A stretch of 54,567 nt of DNA from a virus. The position numbers were made by a program, and so were the translations under genes. The stretch is from IMG/VR virus record IMGVR_UViG_3300045141_000365, positions 1 through 54,567 of that record; one strand, given 5' to 3'. The notes beneath the pieces were generated by a model that saw only the letters and a list, made by a program, of their open reading frames with translations, was not told the origin of the DNA and searched no databases. Of the stretch, positions 25,322 through 32,230 are shown one piece after another. Position 1 is the first letter of the stretch. Every line of letters starts with the position of its first letter.

Positions 25322-25341
25322 TTGTTCACAGGTTATTCACA
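25322..25341. promoter_or_regulatory. Paired DnaA-box-like sequences
   Basis: TTGTTCACA (25322-25330) and TTATTCACA (25333-25341) lie one helical turn apart in the same orientation. The second matches the TTATNCACA consensus fully, the first with one mismatch. The second overlaps the stop of the 41-codon gene. Together with the iterons and the long inverted repeat they mark a candidate origin. Confidence 0.45.
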
Positions 25342-25458
25342 GGCTGCCCCCATGGAAATGGCCATCAGAATATCGCATGTCAGGTCATCCAGCTCCGCTT
25401 GGGTGAGGTGGGGGCAGCGCACTGCCAGCAGGGCTTTGATGCGGTCGAAGTCGTTCAT
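25333..25458 (-). CDS. 41-residue helical protein
   Basis: It starts within the stop of the preceding gene (ATGA at 25455-25458). The product is helical, with 'FDRIKALLAVRCPHLTQAEL' and 'LTCDILMAISMG'. Coupling and amino-acid composition support it as a real gene, the last before the noncoding hairpin region. Function unknown. Confidence 0.65.
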   Translation of the reverse strand: MNDFDRIKALLAVRCPHLTQAELDDLTCDILMAISMGAACE

Positions 25459-25634
25459 TGGTGGTGATTGAAACAATAGAAAATAGCCCAAGCAGCCCAG
25501 AGAATCCAAAGCTCAGCAAACAAGACCCACGCAATCATGGTGACGCACACAGGCAGGAAGATACGGAAAGGGGTGCGGTGGCGTTTCCGAGGGGCCATGC
25601 GCCGGTAATCGAGTTGGATGGGGTCAAGGCTCAT
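25455..25634 (-). CDS. Small membrane protein
   Basis: Fifty-nine residues from the ATG overlapping the nuclease gene's stop; a longer upstream frame is discounted. A basic N-terminal segment ('RRMAPRKRHRTPFR') is followed by a long hydrophobic stretch ('LPVCVTMIAWVLFAELWILWAAWAIFY' region), giving an N-in single- or hairpin-pass protein. Role unknown; possibly early membrane targeting. Confidence 0.65.
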   Translation of the reverse strand: MSLDPIQLDYRRMAPRKRHRTPFRIFLPVCVTMIAWVLFAELWILWAAWAIFYCFNHHQ

Positions 25635-26389
25635 ATGCTCTGATTCCATTGTTGGCAGACCCCAGCCCGGCCGGGTCCGCAATATTGTTCACATCGGATG
25701 GATATGGCTCCCCGAAGCCAGCGCTCCTCGTCAGAGCACTCCAGGAGCCCGGTGTCCGGGGCTTGGATGTATTCCTTAATCAGGGCAAGGCGTTGCACAA
25801 TCCAGTCCTGAGCCCTCTCCAGCTCCCAGACCGGTATGTCCACCACCTCACAAGGCCGGAGCCCTTCCCGGGGGGATTTGGTGGCGCTGTAGTCCCGGAG
25901 GAGAAGCACGATTTGCAGCTTCTTGGCCAGGGTCCCGGTTTCCTTCCAGAACAGCCAGCGTAGGAGGTTGGTCTGGATTTCCCAGTCCTCTTTGTCCCCA
26001 GCCTTGGCCCGCTTGGCCGCATAGGAGCCCACGAATTTGTAATCGCTCAGGGTTTCCTCCTGTCGGTCGTACAGGTCAAAAGCGCCAGACACCAGCCAGC
26101 CCTCCACTATGGCTTTGCTTCGGATCTCCACTTGGTAACGGGCAGCCAGCTCCGGGGAAGCCTTCACCACGCGCTCCAGGAGGGTGGACATCAATTGTCC
26201 ATAGGTCGCCCAGAGCCGTTCTGAGCAGTCCTCTGCGTTGTCCACTGCTTCCTTGTGCCGGCTTTCCAAGATCCACATTTGAATCGGCTTCAAGAGTGAA
26301 GTGACACTGATGTCAGCGCCCCCGTTGTGGTAAGGGTCTGCGGCCACAGCAGTGAAGAGTGGTAACGGTAAGTTGTAAATGTTCTTCAT
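25631..26389 (-). CDS. PD-(D/E)XK exonuclease, RecB/Cas4-like
   Basis: From ATG 26389 (GGAGAG upstream) the product has 252 residues. The core motifs 'IVEGWLVSGAFDLYDRQ' and 'LSDYKFVGSY' give G-x-x-D and D-x-K of the RecB-type nuclease. A helical region follows ('QTNLLRWLFWKETG'). The end has four cysteines, 'CSDEERWLRG...RCEQYC...GVC', as in Cas4/AddB-like Fe-S nucleases. It probably makes 3' overhangs for phage recombination or replication repair. The SSB-like gene is two real genes upstream; no separate annealase (Erf, RecT, Red-beta) was recognised. Confidence 0.8.
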   Translation of the reverse strand: MKNIYNLPLPLFTAVAADPYHNGGADISVTSLLKPIQMWILESRHKEAVDNAEDCSERLWATYGQLMSTLLERVVKASPELAARYQVEIRSKAIVEGWLVSGAFDLYDRQEETLSDYKFVGSYAAKRAKAGDKEDWEIQTNLLRWLFWKETGTLAKKLQIVLLLRDYSATKSPREGLRPCEVVDIPVWELERAQDWIVQRLALIKEYIQAPDTGLLECSDEERWLRGAISIRCEQYCGPGRAGVCQQWNQSI

Positions 26390-26453
26390 TTGTTTTTCTG
26401 TCTCTCCAGTGCCACGCATTGTTTGGGTCCGCGTTCACCACTGCCCCGAGGGG

Positions 26454-26720
26454 CTAATTCTTTTCTGGCTTCTCCGGCCCCATTAGCACGTAGCCCTGAT
26501 CAGTCAGCCACGCTTCTGCATCGCGCAAGTTTGTCTTCAAGCCCTGCCCTCCAATCCCGTGGGCGCCTTCATCGTGCCCCAGACACCAGCAAAGCGCATC
26601 CAATGTGGCAATGCACAGCTTGGCTGTTTCGGGCTCCGGCCCGAAGGGATTAGGCACGTCTCCCAACACAATGGCCGCAAAGGTGTCATGGGCTCGCTGG
26701 ATCTCGTCTTGGGGTTTCAT
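26454..26720 (-). CDS. Hypothetical early protein
   Basis: Eighty-eight residues from ATG 26720 (AAGGA eight bases upstream). It contains 'IATLDALCWCLGHDEGAHGIGG' and ends in 'QGYVLMGPEKPEKN'. It lies between SSB-like and nuclease genes, so a recombination accessory is possible. Not recognised. Confidence 0.68.
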   Translation of the reverse strand: MKPQDEIQRAHDTFAAIVLGDVPNPFGPEPETAKLCIATLDALCWCLGHDEGAHGIGGQGLKTNLRDAEAWLTDQGYVLMGPEKPEKN

Positions 26721-26770
26721 TTTGGTTTTTCCTTCTGGCACTTTCTGCAAAATGCAAAATCCTTATCCAT
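26717..26770 (-). CDS. 17-residue minigene with a Cys pair
   Basis: It begins eight bases after the SSB-like stop and its stop overlaps the next ATG (ATGA). The product MDKDFAFCRKCQKEKPK has the C-x2-C knuckle seen at the start of many HNH and zinc-ribbon proteins. It may be a translational coupler or the remnant of a lost gene. Confidence 0.4.
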   Translation of the reverse strand: MDKDFAFCRKCQKEKPK

Positions 26771-26778
26771 GGGGGGTT

Positions 26779-27369
26779 TTAAAATGGAATATCTGGGTCT
26801 TCCGGGCTTGAATCACTGGGGCTTGTTGGCGGGGTTTCTTCAATCCTTGTCGTATCCCACTCAATGCAAGCATCGCAAAGCTTGCGTAGCCATTCGGGCA
26901 GATTCTTGTAGATTTGGTTCTTTCCATCATGGATGGAGTATTCAACAAGTGGATTGGTGATCCCAGGGACTTGGGTCCCTTTCATTAAAGCCACGATGCC
27001 GTCAACCTTGGATTTGCCGTGTTCGGTTACAACTACAGACACTTGACAGGCTTTGCCCAATATGTTTTTAAGCTCAAAGCCTTCGAGTTCTTCTTTCGTA
27101 AATTCCCTGCCGCGCCAAGCCACCAAATCCTTTCTGAGATTGGCTTTTTTGCTCAATGACTTGCCGTAAAAACTGCTGATGGCTAAAGGCTTTTCAACAC
27201 CGTCGAATGTGGCTCGTTCGGTCGGAAGCTCGAACATTATAATGATCTTCTGCTTCTCCCCGAAGCCGGTGTCCGGCTGGGTTCCGATGTCAACAATGGC
27301 GTAGCAGATCGCAAGGTATGTTCCTGCTGCCACCTGTGGGGCGCTGTTTTCTTTAATTAAAATTCCCAT
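26779..27369 (-). CDS. Single-stranded-DNA-binding-like protein with DIPF tail
   Basis: One hundred and ninety-six residues from ATG 27369. Beta-rich N-terminal two thirds ('GTYLAICYAIVDIG', 'KQKIIIMFELP', 'ISSFYGKSLSKKANLRKDLVAW') resemble phage OB-fold DNA-binding proteins. An acidic, Ser/Pro-rich tail ends in 'PEDPDIPF', the same DIPF tip that SSB proteins use to recruit partner enzymes. It would coat ssDNA during replication and recombination and may recruit host SSB partners. The first two thirds match no SSB motif exactly, so the tip carries most of the weight. Confidence 0.75.
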   Translation of the reverse strand: MGILIKENSAPQVAAGTYLAICYAIVDIGTQPDTGFGEKQKIIIMFELPTERATFDGVEKPLAISSFYGKSLSKKANLRKDLVAWRGREFTKEELEGFELKNILGKACQVSVVVTEHGKSKVDGIVALMKGTQVPGITNPLVEYSIHDGKNQIYKNLPEWLRKLCDACIEWDTTRIEETPPTSPSDSSPEDPDIPF

Positions 27370-27371
27370 AA

Positions 27372-27566
27372 TCAATAAGGGTTGCTTACTGCGCTTTTGG
27401 CTGGGTTGTCAGCCACTGGCACAGTTTTGGTTTTGGTGGTTCGGGGTTTGCGTTCTTTGGTGCCCGCCTTCTTGCCCAATTGGTAGATGGGCGCTTCCAA
27501 GCCGGGTTCAATTAACGTGGCACGGTGGACACTGCCGTCAGGCAGCACCAGGATCGTATCTTTCAT
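27372..27566 (-). CDS. Small protein, possible paralogue of the 27609 product
   Basis: Sixty-four residues. 'ILVLPDGSVHRATLIEPG.EAPIYQLG' parallels 'ILVQQPNGTKAKAVLLQWPV.GLPVYAV' in the next gene upstream, suggesting an old duplication. The C-terminus is Lys/Thr-rich. Function unknown. Confidence 0.65.
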   Translation of the reverse strand: MKDTILVLPDGSVHRATLIEPGLEAPIYQLGKKAGTKERKPRTTKTKTVPVADNPAKSAVSNPY

Positions 27567-27608
27567 GGTTTTGTGGGGGATTGCTGTTTTTTCACTCTTG
27601 GTATGGCT

Positions 27609-27869
27609 CTAGGAGCGATTTTGTTTAGGGGGCCTTGGTGGTTTGGTGGTCCCGGTCGTCGGACGCGTTAAAAGGGCGTACTGGCTGGCAAGAATGGTAA
27701 GGCGGTCCTTGGAGGCTTGCATGCACCCTGCCGCAAAGGTCTGATAGGGTGTCCGCTCCACCGCATACACTGGCAGGCCATTGACCGGCCATTGGAGCAG
27801 CACAGCCTTGGCTTTGGTGCCGTTAGGTTGTTGCACTAAAATCTCTGGAGGTAAGGGCTCGCTGTTCAT
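27609..27869 (-). CDS. Small protein, possible paralogue of the 27372 product
   Basis: Eighty-six residues with the shared 'ILVxxPxGxxxxAxLxxW' segment and a basic Pro/Thr-rich end. The start sequence ATGAACAGCGA also occurs near the 3' end of the gene at 28324 (28353 downwards). ATGA overlap with the upstream gene's stop. Confidence 0.65.
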   Translation of the reverse strand: MNSEPLPPEILVQQPNGTKAKAVLLQWPVNGLPVYAVERTPYQTFAAGCMQASKDRLTILASQYALLTRPTTGTTKPPRPPKQNRS

Positions 27870-28318
27870 GTGGTCAAATGTTCCCGAACATTTTCCGTGA
27901 CGTGCCGCCGCTTGATTTTACGTCCACGACCAGTTTCGGCATGATTCCGTGGTGTAGTGCTGTAGCCTAATCGGTCATGGACCGTAGGAGCATTGAGTTT
28001 ATAAAATCCCTCCTCGAATCCTGCTTTACGATCAAAAGAGACGATCTCACGGCTTACGGACGGAGGCACTTTGTAGCGAATCGCTTGGTTTCCTTTAATT
28101 AAGTAAGCGGTGGCAATGGAGATAATGACTCCATCCACATCCTTTTTGCGTTCACATGCGACAGCCAAGGCGCACTTTTTATGGTTTTTGACCGCAGAGT
28201 TTTGGTTGTCACGTTTGGTGACTTCAATATTCAACGGTTCAGTGGCATCCACAACACTCTCAATGTTGGGATAGAATTTACGCACTACGGCGAGTGCATG
28301 GGTAGGTATATGTTTCAT
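27866..28318 (-). CDS. Hypothetical early protein, basic C-terminus
   Basis: One hundred and fifty residues, mixed alpha/beta ('KKCALAVACERKKDVDGVIISIATAYL'), ending in a basic stretch ('GRGRKIKRRHVTENVREHL'). It could bind nucleic acid. Not recognised. Confidence 0.68.
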   Translation of the reverse strand: MKHIPTHALAVVRKFYPNIESVVDATEPLNIEVTKRDNQNSAVKNHKKCALAVACERKKDVDGVIISIATAYLIKGNQAIRYKVPPSVSREIVSFDRKAGFEEGFYKLNAPTVHDRLGYSTTPRNHAETGRGRKIKRRHVTENVREHLTT

Positions 28319-28323
28319 TGTGT

Positions 28324-28596
28324 TTATTGCTCCAATAGGGGTTCGCTGTTCATATTGGTGGCTCCATCCTCGAAATATCTTCGATACTCTGCGGCAATTC
28401 TGTTAGTGACGTTGCGCTTTCCGGCTTCCACATCGGACAGGTAAGGCGCTGAATACTTAAGGCGTTTAGCCATTTGCCGAAGGCTCACCCCGTAGAGCTG
28501 GCGCATTTTGCGAAGCTCATTACCATCAAAAAACTCCTTGATCCCGCTGCCTCCACAATAGGGACACGGCTTGGATTTAAGTTTAAGGGGTTTCAT
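28324..28596 (-). CDS. Zinc-ribbon plus XRE-type helix-turn-helix regulator
   Basis: Ninety residues from ATG 28596. 'KPCPYCGGSG' (C-x2-C) precedes a Cro/C1-type HTH, 'LRKMRQLYGVSLRQMAKRLKYSAPYLSDVEAGKR'. This small architecture is common in phage early operons and may regulate transcription. The last codons (MNSEPL) repeat the start of the gene at 27869, suggesting a recombination joint. Confidence 0.78.
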   Translation of the reverse strand: MKPLKLKSKPCPYCGGSGIKEFFDGNELRKMRQLYGVSLRQMAKRLKYSAPYLSDVEAGKRNVTNRIAAEYRRYFEDGATNMNSEPLLEQ

Positions 28597-28598
28597 GA

Positions 28599-28619
28599 CA
28601 ATCGTTCGGAGATCTTTGG
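28599..28619. repeat. 21-bp gene-boundary repeat, copy 1
   Basis: The 21 bases are identical to 28925-28945. Each copy lies just upstream of an early gene's start (28596 and 28916). In copy 2 it also encodes the end of the preceding gene. This suggests duplication or recombination at gene borders. Confidence 0.85.
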
Positions 28620-28625
28620 AGTGGT

Positions 28626-28916
28626 TTAAGTTGCTGTTGGGAAAGCCTCGCGGAGCAGTTGACTCATTCCGTCGGCCAGATCTTTGCGGCGTTTCAAGTG
28701 AGCTTCCCATGAAAGCACGTTGCCGGTCCTTTTGCCCAACTGGTAGCCATGGAGTGCTGCTATTATGTCTTCGAGATCCTGTTTTGAAAACAGTGCGGCC
28801 ACCGTGTTATTGTCTTCCAGTGCGGTCAGTAACTTATTTTCAATTACACTGCGCCGCGTTCGTTCGACCACACAGGGCGCTGGTTTTGGGGTGGTTTTCA
28901 TGGATTGGCTTTTCAT
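28626..28916 (-). CDS. Hypothetical helical early protein
   Basis: Ninety-six residues, GGAGG upstream of ATG 28916. Helical sequence ('LFSKQDLEDIIAALHGYQLGK', 'HLKRRKDLADGMSQLLREAF'). Its first 20 nucleotides closely match the start of the 54-codon gene at 30733. Not recognised. Confidence 0.68.
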   Translation of the reverse strand: MKSQSMKTTPKPAPCVVERTRRSVIENKLLTALEDNNTVAALFSKQDLEDIIAALHGYQLGKRTGNVLSWEAHLKRRKDLADGMSQLLREAFPTAT

Positions 28917-29251
28917 GGTTCCTCCAATCGTTCGGAGATCTTTGGGCTGGGGGTTAGTCCCATGATGTGCTCCACGTCCACCACATCCCCGTCCTTGAGG
29001 GTGTCAAAGTGCTGCTCAATGTGGGCGTGGGCCACCTGCATAGTGCGGCAGCCAGCAGGCCACTGGTATGGGTCATACTCAGCGCCACCTGTGGCCAGCT
29101 TGATCACGTAAATGCACTCAGGGCTACGGAAGCCTGCCCGGCGTAGGAGCCAAGCTCCAGCTTCTGATTGTGCCATGTGTGGATCAGCCCGGAAGGCGGC
29201 TACCGGGATAAAGGTGGCAGTGTCACGCACCTCCAAGCACTTCAAGGTCAT
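28913..29251 (-). CDS. Conserved-looking phage protein of unknown function
   Basis: From ATG 29251 the product has 112 residues: 'TLKCLEVRDTATFIPVAAFR ... AGAWLLRRAGF ... CIYVIKLATGG...YDPYQW' then 'RTMQVAHAHIEQHFDTLKDGDVVDVEHI'. This layout is familiar from uncharacterised proteins of many tailed phages. The stop overlaps the next gene. Confidence 0.75.
   Translation of the reverse strand: MTLKCLEVRDTATFIPVAAFRADPHMAQSEAGAWLLRRAGFRSPECIYVIKLATGGAEYDPYQWPAGCRTMQVAHAHIEQHFDTLKDGDVVDVEHIMGLTPSPKISERLEEP
28925..28945. repeat. 21-bp gene-boundary repeat, copy 2
   Basis: Identical to 28599-28619; see that entry. Here it encodes the 'KISERL' near the end of the upstream protein and lies just before the GGAGG of the next gene. 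Confidence 0.85.
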
Positions 29252-29259
29252 TGGCTCGC

Positions 29260-29742
29260 TCACTCCACACCCCCGGGGCAGACCAATCGCCGCACCGTTT
29301 CCCACCGCTCAGGCACCCACCGCTCAGGCACCAGCACCTTTTCCTCAACGATCTGGCAGGAGGGGGGCGCTTCACCGGCCCAGCACCGGACAGTGACGCC
29401 GTCAAAGTGGCCGATGTAGTTAACAGTTTCACCCATTGATTCTTTGAGCCAGTGGCCACAAGGAAAGGCCAATATCACTTGAACCACTTCGGTGTGTTTA
29501 AGTGAGTCATAATCGCAAAACCCATTCCAAAACCTTGGGGCAAATGGAAGACTGTCCAGCTTGGCCGCATTGCGCCGAACCCAATCTAAAACTTTCCGCC
29601 GCTGAGCCATCTCGGCTTCCATGTCCAGAATGGTGTTCTCGCTGGTGGTCAACGGTGGGGCGCTCTCTGTCATTTGCTCTGGTTCTTCGTTCATGGTTTT
29701 GCGTTCAGGTTTAACCGTCATTTGCTCTGGTTCTTCGTTCAT
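29260..29742 (-). CDS. Hypothetical protein with internal tandem duplications
   Basis: From the ATG overlapping the upstream stop (29742) the product has 160 residues. A perfect 48-bp duplication spanning the gene junction repeats 'MNEEPEQMT', so a second identical start lies at 29694. Near the C-terminus a 15-bp tandem duplication gives 'VPERWVPERW'. The central part ('VVQVILAFPCGHWLKESMG') is mixed alpha/beta. Function unknown. Confidence 0.7.
   Translation of the reverse strand: MNEEPEQMTVKPERKTMNEEPEQMTESAPPLTTSENTILDMEAEMAQRRKVLDWVRRNAAKLDSLPFAPRFWNGFCDYDSLKHTEVVQVILAFPCGHWLKESMGETVNYIGHFDGVTVRCWAGEAPPSCQIVEEKVLVPERWVPERWETVRRLVCPGGVE
29301..29330. repeat. 15-bp perfect tandem duplication
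   Basis: CCCACCGCTCAGGCA occurs twice in a row, encoding VPERW twice near the end of the gene at 29260-29742. In frame and identical, so recent. Confidence 0.9.
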
Positions 29743-29764
29743 GGTTTTGCGTTCAGGTTTAACC
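29669..29764. repeat. 48-bp perfect tandem duplication across a gene junction
   Basis: 29669-29716 and 29717-29764 are identical. Each copy carries a start codon for the 29260 gene; the outer copy also carries the stop of the 29739 gene. The duplication lengthened the downstream gene's possible N-terminus by 16 codons. Confidence 0.92.
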
Positions 29765-30074
29765 AGCAATGCTGTCCAATTGTGTAGAACTTGCCGCCTA
29801 TCAGAACTTGACCATGGATCTCAGTCAGCACTTCTATCGGAGTTCCATTGTAATCCCTTTTTACACAACTGAGTTTTACACAACTGAGCATTACCTCTTC
29901 GTGTTGAACATCTGCCATTTCATGTCGTTGGTTGTATTCAGCGCAAAGCCCTTGCGCTTCTTCCAATGTTGGTGGCCATGCAACCTCCTCATTGCCTACC
30001 AGAACGTTAAATGCCATAGACCCGTCGCTCAACGTTTCCGCTGCGACCCGTGCTTTTAATTTGGTGGTGTTCAT
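29739..30074 (-). CDS. Hypothetical protein with duplicated LSCVK
   Basis: One hundred and eleven residues. The N-terminal part resembles small 'AETLSDGSMAFNVLVGNEEVAWPPTLEEA' style domains with a helix 'EEAQGLCAEYN'. A 15-bp tandem duplication (29859-29888) encodes LSCVKLSCVK. It is the first gene after the hairpin at 30085. Function unknown. Confidence 0.7.
   Translation of the reverse strand: MNTTKLKARVAAETLSDGSMAFNVLVGNEEVAWPPTLEEAQGLCAEYNQRHEMADVQHEEVMLSCVKLSCVKRDYNGTPIEVLTEIHGQVLIGGKFYTIGQHCWLNLNAKP
29859..29888. repeat. 15-bp perfect tandem duplication
   Basis: TTTTACACAACTGAG is present twice back to back, encoding LSCVK twice. It is one of three recent in-frame tandem duplications within 600 bases. 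Confidence 0.9.
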
Positions 30075-30084
30075 AATCTGAAAA

Positions 30085-30148
30085 CACCCAGCCAGGAAGC
30101 AGGGGACTTAATCCTGTCCAACCCGGGAGGGATGGAGCTGGCTGGGTG
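30085..30148 (-). promoter_or_regulatory. Long hairpin in the leader of the 29739 gene
   Basis: CACCCAGCCAG (30085-30095) pairs perfectly with CTGGCTGGGTG (30138-30148). The 42-base loop holds a further GGAC/GTCC pair. On the minus strand it ends ten bases before the ATG and is followed by TTTT, so it could act as an attenuator, internal terminator or translation-control structure. Confidence 0.6.
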
Positions 30149-30155
30149 CAAAGGT

Positions 30156-30572
30156 TCATTGTTTGCGTGCATCCCATTCGTGATCACAGTTCGCGCACCA
30201 CAGGTCCGGTGTGTGGAGGTCACTTACTTCACTGCTGCCGCACTTCGGGCAGGTGTGCTCCGAAGGCGGGCCGTCAGTGTCTTGTGTGGTGGCACCAGGG
30301 GGCAGGTGTGAATCGCCGGGCAAATCGCGATGGTCACTCATGGCTTGTGTCTTCCCAACGATAAGCTCTCCGGCCTCTACTGGTTTGGCTTTCTTTGGAA
30401 TGGCGGCAAATTGGTTGCAGCCGAAATCCTCACGGGTGCGTAGCCAGCCATGGACAAACTGCATCCCGGCCCATTCGCGAGGCATAAGGCAATCAGCCCA
30501 CCGCTCCGGGCCTTGAAGCTTAATGTCCCATTGTGTCCGCTTCCAGAACTTGCACGCCTTGCAGTGTCTCAT
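30156..30572 (-). CDS. Zinc-ribbon protein
   Basis: One hundred and thirty-eight residues. N-terminal 'HCKACKFWKRTQ ... CLMPREW' and C-terminal 'HTCPKCGSSEVSDL' with 'WCANCDHEW' are two metal-binding cysteine clusters, joined by a low-complexity linker. Such proteins often bind nucleic acid or polymerases. ATGA overlap with the 54-codon gene upstream. Confidence 0.72.
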   Translation of the reverse strand: MRHCKACKFWKRTQWDIKLQGPERWADCLMPREWAGMQFVHGWLRTREDFGCNQFAAIPKKAKPVEAGELIVGKTQAMSDHRDLPGDSHLPPGATTQDTDGPPSEHTCPKCGSSEVSDLHTPDLWCANCDHEWDARKQ

Positions 30573-30733
30573 GGCTTTTCCTCCACTCCGGCCGCCTCCA
30601 ATAATTCCGTATCGCCCGGTTCAATGTGTGGGGCCAGGGCTTGCAGTTCGTGAAGCTCCTCGTAGCTAATCCGCTCAGCCCTCAGCTCCCCGCGCAGGTA
30701 TTCCAGGCGCTCTTTGATGGTTTGGCTTTTCAT
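30569..30733 (-). CDS. 54-residue helical protein
   Basis: Overlaps both neighbours by ATGA. The product opens MKSQTIKERLEYLRGELR and continues as charged helix, typical of a small coiled-coil protein that may bind a partner. The start region is a near copy of that of the gene at 28916. Function unknown. Confidence 0.72.
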   Translation of the reverse strand: MKSQTIKERLEYLRGELRAERISYEELHELQALAPHIEPGDTELLEAAGVEEKP

Positions 30734-31092
30734 GGCTTGGGCCTCACACTGATCTCCATAGCATCGGCTTGGGCCTGAAAGACTACCGCCAGCGTTTCCG
30801 GGGTGTCGTCTACGGCGTTTTGTTTCAGCGCGTCCAGCAGCTTTTGCAGAGCGCTTTGCAAGTCCTCCACCATGGCCTCCAAGGCTCCGATCTGTTCCTC
30901 CATGGTGTCCAATTCCTTGGTGGGAAGCTTCAGGTCAATATCCAAATCGCGATTGATAGACAGGCTTAGCTCCATGTCGGTGGTACTCGGCTCGTTTCCG
31001 GTCCGCTCTTTCCCGCTATTCAGCAGGTAAACGGTCACCTCTCCGCTCGGGTCTCGCCCCTTCAACTGCTCCATTAATTCCCAGACTCTCAT
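30730..31092 (-). CDS. Coiled-coil protein
   Basis: From ATG 31092 (overlapping the upstream stop) the product has 120 residues. 'MRVWELMEQLKGRDPSGEVTVYL' precedes a heptad-rich segment ('ELDTMEEQIGALEAMVEDLQ ... ALQKLLDALKQ'). Role unknown. Confidence 0.7.
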   Translation of the reverse strand: MRVWELMEQLKGRDPSGEVTVYLLNSGKERTGNEPSTTDMELSLSINRDLDIDLKLPTKELDTMEEQIGALEAMVEDLQSALQKLLDALKQNAVDDTPETLAVVFQAQADAMEISVRPKP

Positions 31093-31346
31093 TCGCACCC
31101 CGCTTTGGTAATGGCCACCTCCCAAGCAACCCCCAATGGGGCATGGGACACAATCCCGATGCGCACGATGGAAAGCGGAGTGGCTTTGCCTTCGGCCAGA
31201 AAGCCTTCAAAGGATTTCAGGTTGTAATACGAGCCATAGTTTCGGCCTTGTTCGTCTATCACCGAAACGTTTCCGTTGCCATCCTTGAAGGCGAGAAAGG
31301 ACACTCCATTGCGTTTGAATGCGTGAAACAATTGGTCCGGGTTCAC
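31089..31346 (-). CDS. Hypothetical early protein
   Basis: Eighty-five residues, mostly beta ('VSFLAFKDGNGNVSVIDEQG', 'TPLSIVRIGIVSHAPLGVAW'). Coupled to both neighbours. Not recognised. Confidence 0.68.
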   Translation of the reverse strand: MNPDQLFHAFKRNGVSFLAFKDGNGNVSVIDEQGRNYGSYYNLKSFEGFLAEGKATPLSIVRIGIVSHAPLGVAWEVAITKAGCE

Positions 31347-31579
31347 TTGGCACCCCCTTGCGCTTTCAGGATGGCTGCCGCTTTGCAGCGATACATTTGG
31401 CAGGTATCGGGATGCAACTCCGGTGTTTCAAAATCCAGCAAAGCGTAAGCGTGACTTTGCAAATAATGATCGGCATTGTTGATGCGATCAGAGCCAAAGC
31501 GGTAGAGTGTGGATGCATTTTGCAACACCCTGACAAATTCTTCGTGAACTCCAGCGTATTGGTGAGTCGTTTGCTTCAT
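31343..31579 (-). CDS. First gene of the minus-strand early operon
   Basis: From ATG 31579 the product has 78 residues with a helical centre ('GVHEEFVRVLQNASTLYRFG') and 'PDTCQMYRCKAAAI'. Not recognised. It lies about 35 bases after the predicted start of transcription from the promoter at 31621-31649. Confidence 0.65.
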   Translation of the reverse strand: MKQTTHQYAGVHEEFVRVLQNASTLYRFGSDRINNADHYLQSHAYALLDFETPELHPDTCQMYRCKAAAILKAQGGAK

Positions 31580-31620
31580 AGGCTTTGTGTTTGCATAGTC
31601 TTTTGCTTCATTGTGTCCCC

Positions 31621-31649
31621 AGTAGAACACAAGGCCGGGAAGGAGTCAA
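31621..31649 (-). promoter_or_regulatory. Promoter for the minus-strand early operon
   Basis: On the minus strand, TTGACT (31649-31644), a 17-base spacer and TCTACT (31626-31621). The -35 matches five of six and the -10 four of six. Directly upstream lies the 17-bp motif shared with 36337-36353. Confidence 0.55.
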
Positions 31650-31660
31650 CACAAAAACGT

Positions 31661-31677
31661 CTAGTAGTTTTTGCTTG
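31661..31677. promoter_or_regulatory. 17-bp intergenic motif, copy 1
   Basis: CTAGTAGTTTTTGCTTG lies between divergent genes (31579 minus, 31729 plus). The exact reverse complement lies at 36337-36353, also between divergent genes. A shared operator or activator site is likely. Confidence 0.7.
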
Positions 31678-31728
31678 CAATGGGAAGCGGGTTGTGCGAC
31701 AGTGGAGGGACAAAGAAGAAACAGACTT

Positions 31729-32121
31729 ATGAAAAAAGAACATACTGCGAGCACTGAAACCAAACACACGCCTGGACCGTGGTCGGCCATGCCGTTTTGG
31801 GGGGATTCCATAACGGGTAACAAGGGGATTGTGATTTATGGCCCGATTGGGAACGACAAGCGAATTGCGGAGATTCAATTCACAGGTTTTCGTGGTGAGT
31901 TGGAACATGAAGCCAACGCGGCCTTAATCGTGGAAGCGGTCAACGCCTACGCCACGCTCAAGGCGCACAACGCGGCGTTGCTGGCAGCACTTGAGGCTTT
32001 AATTGACTCAGCATCATGGACCCCAACGGACAATTGGAGAATTGGTCCGATGGATAGCAGCAAAGGCGGAAAGATGGACATGGCCCGCGCCGCCATCGCT
32101 CAAGCCAAGGGGGCCAAGTGA
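31729..32121 (+). CDS. Small phage protein (PGPWSA type)
   Basis: One hundred and thirty residues from ATG 31729. 'ETKHTPGPWSAMPFWGDS', 'IVIYGPIGNDKRIAEIQF' and 'EHEANAALIVEAVNAYATLKAHNAALLAALEALI' form a layout often seen in uncharacterised phage and prophage proteins. Single-gene transcript: divergent promoter region before, terminator at 32198 after. Confidence 0.78.
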   Translation: MKKEHTASTETKHTPGPWSAMPFWGDSITGNKGIVIYGPIGNDKRIAEIQFTGFRGELEHEANAALIVEAVNAYATLKAHNAALLAALEALIDSASWTPTDNWRIGPMDSSKGGKMDMARAAIAQAKGAK

Positions 32122-32197
32122 AGACACCAAGCGGAATGCAGATACTCAAGGGCAGGACCAAGAAGCCCAGCTAAAGCTTCCCCAGCTATTCTCCACC

Positions 32198-32230
32198 AAG
32201 GGTCAATCTCGCAAGGGATTGGCCCTTTTG
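32198..32230 (+). terminator. Rho-independent terminator
   Basis: AAGGGTCAATC (32198-32208) pairs with GATTGGCCCTT (32217-32227) over 11 positions with one T-G wobble, then TT. It follows the gene ending at 32121. Confidence 0.7.

Noticed and set aside
32119-32175. 18-codon frame (MKTPSGMQILKGRTKKPS) overlapping the stop at 32121
   Set aside because: Coupling by GTGA is suggestive, but there is no second overlap or conserved feature; could be chance.
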